Below, piece by piece: positions 55,806-64,000 of a DNA stretch of 64,000 nucleotides. The position numbers were made by a program, and so were the translations under genes. This DNA is from Sternotherus odoratus. Taxonomy: Eukaryota > Chordata > Testudines > Kinosternidae. The stretch is from NCBI GenBank assembly GCA_032164245.1, contig JAVMKO010000020.1:10257206-10321205 (forward strand), read 5' to 3'. The notes under the pieces were generated by a model. The model worked only from the letters and a program-made list of their open reading frames with translations. It had not been told where the DNA came from and made no database searches. How positions within the stretch are numbered: the first letter of the stretch is position 1; each line of letters begins with the position of its first letter.

Positions 55806-55905
55806 GTGGGCATCAGGTGAGGAAACTGAGGCCCACGGAGACGTGACTTGCCTCAGGCCGTGCTGTGAGTCAGTGGCAGAGCCAGAAATAGAAGGCATTT
55901 CCCAG
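55806..55905 (-). mobile_element. MIR-type SINE fragment, antisense
   Basis: Words ggtgaggaaactgaggccca, cgtgacttgcctcaggccgt and gagtcagtggcagagccaga follow antisense MIR. Confidence 0.65.
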
Positions 55906-58024
55906 AGCCGTTCCCAAACCATGACACGGTATTCACAGCAGGCAGCCCAGCCTTAACCCGACTGAGGGAACAGGCGTGGCAGGAGTCCGGCGGGGCTGAC
56001 AATTCCCCTTCTCCAAAGGGACGTTTCAGCCAAGCCAACGTCTAACCGCTGCCTAAGGCGTCCCTGGAATTTGCACACACCCCAGGTAGGCAATCTCAGC
56101 CCCCTCGTTTCTGCGCTCCGCCAGGACCAGGGGCACGGTGCTCCCTGGCACAGTCTGTGTGCGCTGACAGAGCCCCGAGCCCTGCAGGTTCCGGTTGACT
56201 TTTATGGAAGCAAGGGAAGTACATGGTATTGTCAGAGCGGCTTTGGCAGGAGCCGCAGCTGAACGCCTGCCAGGAGTAAAATCTAGGCAGCAATAACAGC
56301 GCTTTTTAGCATTAACCCCTCTACCCCAGGACAAGACGGGCCTGGTGTGGATCCTTCAGCTGCTGGGTCATGCACAGCACCCCACATAATATGTCACACA
56401 CACCCCTAAACATTGGACCAGATTCAGGAGTCCAGGGAGTTAAACTTTGGGTGCATTTCGTCCATGGTAGAGCTACTGTTCCTTTGCTGACTCAGATCTG
56501 ACTCCAGGATTAAGCAGCCCCAGCAAATATCCTTAGTTCTGTCCTTTGGGACCATGACGTCGTCTGTGGGCAGACAGCTGAAGGATGCAGGGTATGGCAG
56601 GCACAGCTAGGAAGCTCAGAGGCCAGCACACGAACGAGCTCAGAGGAAAGATTGCCAGGGAGACACTGAGAATTCTGATTTATTTTTTTCACGTTGTTGA
56701 AAGCAAAGCAAAGGGTTCGTTCATTTCCCAAAGTTCTCATTGTTCCAGCATCCAAAATAAAGCGGGGGGGGGGGGGGGGCAGGGGGGGGGGGGCTCGTGT
56801 TACTCAAATGAAAGACATTTCCTGTTGGAATCTGTAGCGTCCCAAAGGCAGTTCTGGCTTCTTCACCAGTTGCCAAAAGAAGAAGAAGAAGAAAAAAAAA
56901 AGGCCTTTTCTGTCAGGAAGCGACTTTGGAGAGGCTGGAACACGAGTACCCAGCCACCAAAGGTCCTGCACTCACTCAGTGCCAGAGTTAACGGCCCCCA
57001 GCCACAGAGGCTCTGTCTAAAGCCTTGACAGCGCGTGAATCACTCAAAGGATCTTGGCTGCTCTCTCCTGGGCCCTCGGACTTGTTGGCTAGTGCCTGGC
57101 TTTCCTCATGAGATCCGAGGGGAGGCTTTTTGGGCGGCGAGAGAGAACCCACGTGCTCCGTAGAGCCTAGCAGAACTGGCCTGTGCTCCCTTTGGTCAGC
57201 CCTCTCCAGCCAGGGATTGGATCAGAGAGGGAGGAACTGGCTGGAGGCTGGTGGCCTCTGAAAGCAGGTGTGTGAAACTGACACACGCGAGGCAGGCGGA
57301 GGCCGTTGCCAGGTGGCCGTATTGGCACAGCTGATACTGTGTCTGATTGTGGATGGGGCAGACCCCGGGCTCCCCAGGCGTGCTCTGCGAAGCTGCCACT
57401 GCGATTCGGAGAAGAAGGCCGCGGGACACAAGGAAAAGTTCAGGGAGGACCGGGGAGCTCCGGGGGAAAGTGGTGTTGCTGGGAGCTGCCATCTCTGCCT
57501 GTAGTGCATGACCAAATGTTGTAACACATGAAGCTGCACAGTGGCATCTGTGAAATGAGGTCGATGGTTAGCGGCCAGCTCTTAAGACCATCATCCCTCC
57601 ACTGCCATTGGCACGAAGTGGGCCCCCTCATTAACAATCCCAGAGCAACACCACAAAGTGAATAGGACACAGAGTCCCCCACTCCCGGGATCCCTCCAGG
57701 AACAGTCTACATGGAGGCAGGGCTGTGGGTAGGGGACACTTGTCTGGACGCTGCCCAGACTATCCCTGTTTGGGGCCTGCAGTCTCCCCACCTGTCGTCG
57801 GCACAAAATTTACTTTTAAATACACAATGTGCTTTGCAAAGTAGTTCAAAGGGAAAACCTTATTCTAGGCAGCAGGCGTTAGACAGAGAATATTTCATTG
57901 TTATCTCGAGTGCCCATCTCCATAGTATCTTAGGCCGTGTTATAGGAGCGCTAGCACTTCATGGAGTAGAGTGTGATATTTTTGTCTCCTTTACAAGCTG
58001 CATGAACAACTGGCTTTGTCATGT
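55906..58024. other. Intronic DNA, nothing recognised apart from G and GAA tracts
   Basis: G16-CA-G12 lies at 56,764-56,793 and (GAA)n passing into poly-A at about 56,878-56,900. ORFs up to 147 codons (56,585-57,028) run through these tracts and show no domain. Confidence 0.35.
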
Positions 58025-58275
58025 GTAGCTATGTAGCTCTCGTGCCTTCGTTGTCTGTGTGCTGACCTTTACATCTTTAAGGGCTATCCAGTCTGCAGAG
58101 ACAGGGAACTGTTTTGTGTTCAGTTCAGCACAGACTGTCACAGAGGAGTGGAAGTGACACACACCATGCTCTTCCTTGGAGACTTGGCTTTTGTTCTTTC
58201 TTGTTTTGCTGTTCTCTCGATCTGACATGAAGGAGTTTGTGACTGCAGGAGCCTGCCTGCCCTTTGCATATAGAA
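58025..58275 (-). repeat. Unnamed repeat or duplicated segment, copy B
   Basis: Partner of 51,425-51,665 (see there). On the minus strand this copy reads KTRKNKSQVSKEEHGVCHF, the better-preserved version of the shared lysine-rich frame, running open for 98 codons (58,019-58,315). No domain is recognised. Confidence 0.55.
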
Positions 58276-58324
58276 AAACATAACAGTCCTGTGATGCACA
58301 GTACCTGTGTCCCACATACTTATT

Positions 58325-58425
58325 ATGATAATTTCAATTGTGATAGCAAAATATGCTAGGTGCTTTGCAAACACAGAGGCAGATATAATCTTTGCCCCAG
58401 AGCCTGTGCAGTCTAAATACTATAC
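58325..58425 (-). mobile_element. MIR-type distal fragment, antisense
   Basis: Words atgctaggtgctttgcaaac, atctttgccccagagcctgt and gcagtctaaatac match the 'gctaggcgctgtacaaaca ... cagtccctgccccaaagag' part of the family. Confidence 0.55.
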
Positions 58426-58775
58426 ACCCATACATACATGCACACAGCTGTCCTGTATACTTCCCAAGGGAAAGGAACTTACCGTAGTTTAGTCTCAATT
58501 TTCTTTTGCACAGAATGAGGCTACAGTACTTTAAAATAACTGAATTCGGCAGGATTTGATGTTTCTCCAAGAATCCTCCGGAAATCTGCTGCTGGAAAAG
58601 CAAGCTAATCTTACATTAGAACATGCACAAGTTCTGCACTGAAAGAATCGTAGAAACTAGAGACAAAAAAGACTGTTTAGGTCCCATCCAATCCCTCCTC
58701 CATCCAGTGCAAGATCACTCCATACACTACGTTCCCTAGAGCTCTGCTCGCTAGTTTAGATGCCTCCATTAGTGT

Positions 58776-58917
58776 AATCCTTGAGGGGGCCATTTAGGGA
58801 TCTGGGGCAAAAAATCTGTCAGGGGACAGTACTCGATCCTGCTAGTGTAGGCAGGGGACTGGACTCGATGACCTTCAAGGTCTTTCCAGTTCTAGGAGAT
58901 TGGTATATCTCCATTTA
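58776..58917 (+). mobile_element. Tortoise pol III SINE, headless copy
   Basis: The copy begins inside the B-box region (aatccttgagggggccattt) and runs to tggtatatctccattta. It matches 58,993-59,134 over 142 bp with two substitutions and no gaps seen. The tRNA-like head is missing. Confidence 0.85.
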
Positions 58918-58930
58918 ATTTTTTTTTGGG

Positions 58931-59134
58931 GGGGGGGGAGGGATAGCTCAGTGGTTTGAGCATTGGCCTGCTAAACCCAGGGTTGTGAGTTCAATCCTTG
59001 AGAGGGCCATTTAGGGATCTGGGGCAAAAAATCTGTCAGGGGACAGTACTCGATCCTGCTAGTGTAGGCAGGGGACTGGACTCAATGACCTTCAAGGTCT
59101 TTCCAGTTCTAGGAGATTGGTATATCTCCATTTA
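58931..59134 (+). mobile_element. Tortoise pol III SINE (CryI-type), full-length copy
   Basis: A tRNA-like head with A box tagctcagtgg (58,944-58,954) and B box gagttcaatcc (58,987-58,997) follows a T9-G11 run. The body has gccatttagggatctggggc and the CR1-like tail gggactggactcaatgacc. I recognise this family from turtles and tortoises; mobilisation by a CR1 LINE is established for it. It is the main evidence for the host lineage. Confidence 0.9.
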
Positions 59135-60308
59135 TAATTTAATTTAATAATTTGCCCCCTTCTCTAGAAGCGTTGATCAAGAGAGCGCTAAATGCTTCTC
59201 AGACATTTAAACCTCACAACATTCCAGCCTCCCTCCCAGGGGATTATAAAGGCAACTTCAGTATCAACCAAATGCAGCCAGCTCTGGGGTGGAACGTGAA
59301 AGCTCCTTAAAAGCTCACAGCAACGCTACCCAGCAGTGTAGGACAGGAAGTGAAGATGAGTCCCTTGTGCAAGTGAAAACGCAGGGAAATTTAAGTAGGC
59401 AGGATGTAATTATAGTGATTTGTCTGGGACACAGTGGTGGTTAGCACACCTGCTCTTGTGGAGAGTGCTATGGTATCTTTAATGACCACAAGGGGCCTTG
59501 CCTCACGCAACAGGTGATACCTTTGCCAGAACAGCGCCCCCTAGCGCCACCCTGTGGCATTGGTTCAATGCTGACTCAGAGGGAAGAGTTTCACCTACTG
59601 ATTCACCAGCACCCGTCTTTCCTGTCAGACCAACACGGGTGTGGTTCTCTGGCTGGTGAGAAAAATAGGTGTAAGCACCCTGCTTTAAGCAATGATACTT
59701 TTAGCACCTAAGCGAAGACCGCCAGCTCCATCAAAGCCCCACCATGTCTCCAGTAGTCCCACGGGCTCGGGTAAATGGCAGCCGCTGATCAGTCCTCGTT
59801 GCAGAGTGGGTAAACTGAGGCCCCCATCCTGGTCTCCATTCTTGTAGTATCTGCATTCTCTCTCTGCACTGAGTGCACCTAAGAAGGACCACTGGGCGTG
59901 ACTCCCCCGTGCCCAGCGCCTCGGGTGGTCGGTTCATCCTGTGAAGTGTGTGTGCACGGTGCTGCCTGGTCAGAACAGCACAGTGTGTCACACCCCCGGG
60001 GCACAAAAGCAAATGGCACCTAGGTGGGAGGCAGGGGAGAACCAGGGCTACACATGCTCTTCCAAACCAAACGCCCTTCGCATGCTGGCCTCCAGTCTGT
60101 GCACATGCCCCTCACAAGCCTTGCTCCTCCTGCTCCTCCTCCCCTACCTCCTTTCCCTCAGGGCCCTCCTAGTTCCCAGCCACTTAACTCCTGATAAAGG
60201 CAATAACAATAATTATCCAGTCACTGGGCACGGCCACACCCATTGGATGAGGTGGTGAGGAGGGGTTACTTGTTCCAGCCATGTTCTGTCCCAGGCCTTT
60301 GGGCTCTT
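59135..60308. other. Intronic DNA, nothing recognised
   Basis: A possible worn repeat lies at 59,470-59,660 (ggtatctttaatgaccacaa, ccaccctgtggcattggttc). No exon was seen. Confidence 0.3.
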
Positions 60309-60574
60309 AGGGTATGTCAACATGGCAAATTACACCCCTGCGGCTGGCCCGTGCCAGCTAACTCAGGCTGCAAGGCTGCTTAATTGCAATGTAGATGTTC
60401 AAGCTTGGGCTGCAGCCGGAGCTGTGGGACCCTCCTCACAAGGTCCTAGAGCCTGGAAGGTCCGGCCACAAGGTCCAGCCCTAGCCTGGAAGTCTGCACT
60501 ATAGTGAAAGTCTCTCCGCCCGAGTCAGCTGGCAGGGGCCAGCAACGGACTTTGAATTGCAGTGTAGACGTTCC
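60309..60574. mobile_element. Fold-back MITE (agggtatgtcaacat ... gtgtagacgttcc)
   Basis: The left arm has gcggctggcccgtgccagct, aactcaggctgc and gcaatgtagatgttc. The right arm has gagtcagctggcaggggcca and gcagtgtagacgttcc in inverted order. About 266 bp, nearly all of it in the two imperfect arms. No target duplication is evident. Confidence 0.65.
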
Positions 60575-60954
60575 CACAGTGTGCAGGAGGGGCTCACAGC
60601 GATACACAGCTGGGCGTGGGAAGAACCTTGCACACAACATGCTTCCCTTGAGAGACTCTCCACTCGGAGGGGGGAGCACCAAGCCCAGTGGGTCTGGCTG
60701 ATTCGGGTGGGATAAAGCTCAATAACAGGCTCATCTGTAATTGCACCAGACACTGATATAAACTCCGTCCAGCCAAGGAGCCCAGCACATACACCAAGTT
60801 TCACAACACTCCGGTGAGGTTGGTGTCGTCACCATCATCATCATTAATGAGATTCATGATTTGTCATCCCCATTTTACAAAGGGGAAGTGGAGTCTGAGG
60901 AATGGTGGTGCGCTGTAGGGGGCAGTAAGTGGTTGGAACGAATTCTGAGCAAGG

Positions 60955-61075
60955 GCTTGTCTACATGAGAAAGTTGCACCACTTTTCTTCAAGATGTGAT
61001 TTTTAAAAAACCAGTTTAGTTAACCCGGTGCATATCACCTGTTTACTAATGGATACTTTACACCACTTCTGAATT
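60955..61075. mobile_element. MITE fragment (ggcttgtctacatgag end)
   Basis: The left end gggcttgtctacatgagaaa then gttgcaccacttttcttcaa and accagtttagttaacccggt match the family of 135-360. The right end is missing. Confidence 0.5.
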
Positions 61076-61239
61076 TGTCCTGGGGAAGCTGAGCCCTGGC
61101 CAAGTGCACACAATGAGTTGGCTGCAGATCTAGGAGTTGAGCTTAGGGGTGCTCTAACTGCCAGGCTACACTGAATACTACTGAAATGTCAGTAGAAAGC
61201 TCCTTTAACAGGCTACTTTGAATAACATTGACTTCCAGT

Positions 61240-61775
61240 GAGACTTTGGATCCTGTCAAAGGTATTTAGGTGCCAAACGCCCATGGAAGTTAGGCACCTA
61301 AATACATTTGAGGATTTGGGCCTAGATGCCCAAAGATGCAGATAAGTACCTAGTGGGATTTTCAGAAACATGTAAGCAGGTTAAGCACCTAACTCCCCTT
61401 AATTTCAATGGGAATAAGGCACCTAACCTGTTTAGGTACTTTTAAAAAAATCTCACGAGGTGACTTTCCCGAATTTTAGGTACCAAAACACCTCCAAAAA
61501 TCTGTCCCAAAGACCCAGATATTTAAAGCTCTTTAGGTGTTGCTGTGTTCTCTTTCAAAAGGGAACACTTAGGAGTCTAATTTCACTGACAGTCAATGGA
61601 ATTTAGACTCCCTAAGTGCCTACATCCCCTTTGAAAATGAGATGTAGGCTCCCAAGTCCATTAGGCATCATGACACTGAGTGAAGCAACACCTAAACAGT
61701 TTTTAAAATCCTCAGTCACTTTTGAAAATGGGACTAAGGCTTCTTGAAGTCACGTAATTGCATTTGAAAATTCCC
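61240..61775. repeat. 'taggtgcc / ggcacctaa' repeat block
   Basis: Inverted short words recur throughout: ggtatttaggtgccaaacgc, gttaggcacctaaatacatt, gggcctagatgcccaaagat, taagcacctaactccccttaa-type and gaaaatgggactaaggcttc. This is a common amniote repeat of unknown name, also inserted at 25,517. Roughly 530 bp, possibly two copies. Confidence 0.5.
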
Positions 61776-62339
61776 TTCTTTGTCTTGAGGATAAAAAACC
61801 AGCAGCCTGCTTTAAAGTGACTTTTATCTGCTCTGTATCCAGCCTGTAATTCTGAAGGGTTTGGGTTATTAAGTGCAACATCCAGTGCCTACTACACTCA
61901 TTCCCCTAGATTAAAAATGTTGCAAAGGTCCAAACACAGACTTGATTTATGTTTATTTTATTTAGCTAATAACCTTCAGCATCTCCTTCTGTGGGACATC
62001 AGGGTGCATCAGACAAACATTAATTTGAATTATAACTATGCCTGATATTTATTTTTTAATATATTTTTATGGTAGTTTTCAACATTTATAACAATTCAGA
62101 GGAAAGGAACAGATGTAGTAAGAAGATGCTGCTACTACCCTAATCATCATAAAACCAATCAGGGTAAATTGTCAAATGTGCTGAAGGTGAGCATCTCTTT
62201 AAAGCTTATAACCAACTTGAACTCACATACACTCTGGTTGTAATCACAGCTAGTGACTGGAAGCAAAATAAGGAAAGAGATGGTCAGTGCTTGGAAGAAC
62301 CTGTGGGATCTCTGGGATGTGGCGTTCGTGATTCAGGAA
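61776..62339. other. Intronic DNA, AT-rich
   Basis: From 61,930 to 62,110 the DNA is strongly AT-rich (tttatttagctaataacc, atatttattttttaatata). No repeat signature is recognised. Confidence 0.3.
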
Positions 62340-62800
62340 TCATTGTGGTTCCCTTTGGAGCGAATGCTGAATCCAGTCCCCCAGCAACTGTGCTAGGGGA
62401 TGCTATGCTGCTGGCAAAATCCAGGCCCTAACCCACTCATCAAAGATCCCCTCGCTCATTTCACAAGAGGGCTAGTGTACTGGCCAAATTCCAACTCAGC
62501 AATTGCCTCCTAGCTTCCCCTGCAGTTTCAGCTGGATGTGGGATTCCATTACTACCCCATCTAAAATTATTTTGTAATGCTGCTGATGCAGAGCAGCTGC
62601 CATGTTCCACCCTAGAGATGGCCGCATTTTAGTAGGCAGTGGACTCCTCGTCTGATGGGAGCGCTGTGAGGTTTAACTGATTCCTATTTGTTCGGCACTT
62701 CCAAAGTGCAAAAGACTAGAGAAAAGCTGAGTTTTATTATTATTATTGTATTAATGTCCGGATAATAAAGCGCTCTGGGATCTTTCAGGGTGAAATGAAA
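62340..62800 (+). mobile_element. Old LINE-3'-like amniote repeat
   Basis: Words tcatcaaagatcccctcgct, actggccaaattccaactca, accctagagatggccgcatt and agcgctctgggatctttcag follow the same family as 19,620, ending in a (TTA)n stretch and a 'gggatcctt'-type tail. Confidence 0.5.
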
Positions 62801-63052
62801 TGCGTGATAGGATGATTATTTTGATTGTGCACCCCAGTGTACAGTGAACAGTAAAACAGATGATTAGTGGACATGGCAGAAGTGCTGGTCCCCTAGGTGC
62901 ACAAGGAAAAAGAAGAAGAAACACAGGAGAAGCTAGAGTTTGTGGTTTACTCAAAGACACACACGTTACCAGAGAGGAGTGCAGGTTGCTAGTGGAGCAT
63001 TTCAGGAGCTGGAGCAGCAGAGATAGACTCTGGCTAGAATCCTCCTGCTTAT

Positions 63053-63310
63053 GGGCTTGTCTACATGGCGAGTTACTGCGCGGCAAGCCACGGTGTTATT
63101 CTACAGCGCACCCGCTTGCAACCCGTGTGGACACCGCTGCAGCACACGGCAAGTCCCAGAGTGTGGCTGAATTTACTAAGCCAAAGCACACTCCGGGACC
63201 GTCATTGCGCTGCAGCAGTGTCCACATGAGACATGACTGCGTGGCTAGCTGGTGCACAGTAGATTCACATTCCAGTTTGCCGCTCAGTAACTCACCATGC
63301 AAACAAACCC
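63053..63310. mobile_element. Fold-back MITE (gggcttgtctacatggcgag ends)
   Basis: The left end gggcttgtctacatggcgag then ttactgcgcggcaag is mirrored by ttgccgctcagtaactcacc and atgcaaacaaaccc at the right. Inner parts (gtgtggacaccgctgcag and ctgcagcagtgtccacatg) also pair. About 258 bp, almost wholly palindromic. Confidence 0.75.
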
Positions 63311-63374
63311 TCTGATTTACCCGTATCTGATTCCCTCTCTGAGGCTGATGCTTGGTTGGCCACTCACTATAGAA

Positions 63375-63595
63375 TTCTTGAGATTAAGGCAGAGCTGGGA
63401 GTCTGGAGTTCTATTAGCTCAGCCACAGACTCACTCTATGATGTTGCAAAGGACACTTCAGCTCCCCATCCCTCTGTAAAGTGGGAGCTGGTCATCCTTC
63501 CCTACTTTGCAAGGAGGATTCATTAATGACTCTAAAGCGCTTTGAGATCTGTGCACATTAACTGTATTGTTAGTTGTCTTATATGTAAAGGCCAA
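63375..63595 (+). mobile_element. MIR-type SINE
   Basis: Words tctggagttctattagctca, cagactcactctatgatgtt, gctccccatccctctgtaaa, gtgggagctgg and taaagcgctttgagatctgt are a full MIR order. Confidence 0.75.
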
Positions 63596-64000
63596 TTTTA
63601 GAAATAAGATTTGCTTGGATTCAGAAAAAAATTGTGTCCTAAATGATCAGTCCCTGCTAATTCCTGACTGATACTACAAGAGCAAGGGGAGAGCATCCCC
63701 AAATGAGCTTAGTAGCTGGTAAATGTGTAGAACAAATTCTATGCAAATAGACTGCAAGAAGAGATCACTAAGGTTGGAAAATGAAACCTTCAAAAGTCAG
63801 ACAATGATGTTCAGGTGACCTGCCCAGCCTTAACTCTGCCTCTTGTGTGTCTGAATTATGATACAACCTTTAAATGCATGGTCACGTACTATCTTTCTCC
63901 ATACCCCTGCTTCGTTTCAGGCCTGACTCAGAATCCAGTGAAGTCGGTGGAAGTCTTTCCATTGACTTTAACAAGCATTGCATTTGGCTCTCAGGTTGCC
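63596..64000. other. Intronic DNA ending in a 'ccattgactttaa' repeat
   Basis: At 63,920-63,998 gcctgactcagaatccagtg, aagtcggtggaagtctttcc and attgactttaacaagcattg form a copy of the repeat seen at 40,690 and 45,715. Nothing else was seen. Confidence 0.4.

Noticed and set aside
58931..59005. Possible tRNA gene
   Set aside because: It is the tRNA-like head of the tortoise SINE and lacks a complete cloverleaf.

Overview
This window looks like intronic DNA from a vertebrate, most probably a turtle (Testudines). The taxon call rests on repeats. There is a tRNA-derived SINE at 58,931-59,134 whose text I recognise as the tortoise pol III SINE with a CR1-like tail. There are several CR1 LINE fragments, many amniote MIR-type SINEs, hAT-type MITEs and two solo LTRs of a family I associate with turtle genomes. 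There is no prokaryotic or viral gene organisation. The many short ORFs in all frames are chance ORFs, several lying inside repeats.

Only one protein-coding segment can be supported. It is a 99-nt, phase-0 internal exon on the + strand at 2,243-2,341. It encodes the DPDAP segment of a phosphatidylethanolamine-binding protein and ends in the RFWRHW...DIK block typical of PEBP4. Its acceptor and donor are intact. I found no other PEBP4 exon by eye, so the remaining 61.7 kb are best read as the following intron of a very long PEBP4-like gene. A different overlapping gene cannot be excluded.

Layout: 0-10 kb holds the exon, a (GT)33 microsatellite, tRNA-derived SINEs and AT-rich unique sequence. 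10-12.3 kb is a block of SINE, hAT MITE and a ~1.1-kb LTR-like element. 15.9-16.4 kb is a hAT-like element with a GC-rich core. 18.6-20.1 kb has a CR1 3' end, an AT-rich unique island and an old LINE-3'-like repeat. 25-27.8 kb has a ~57-bp degenerate tandem repeat, interrupted MIR sequence, a fold-back element and two MITEs. 30.8-31.8 kb is an internally deleted CR1. 34.6-35.3 kb and 52.1-52.8 kb are two solo LTRs of one family. 36.7-38.4 kb has several non-B-DNA-prone tracts. 44.4-45.4 kb has a MIR, a CR1 stub and an antisense CR1 reverse-transcriptase relic. 53-53.7 kb is an unnamed repeat split by a MITE. 58.6-63.6 kb contains a duplicated SINE, two fold-back MITEs and more MIRs.

No novel biological system was recognised. 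The points of most interest are the PEBP4 exon, the TSD-proven insertions (LTR at 52,144; MITE at 53,486), the fold-back elements, the tandem SINE duplication, an unidentified pair of ~240-bp related segments at 51.4 and 58.0 kb, and AT-rich unique islands that could be conserved non-coding elements. All alignments were made by eye; family names come from memory and no search was run.
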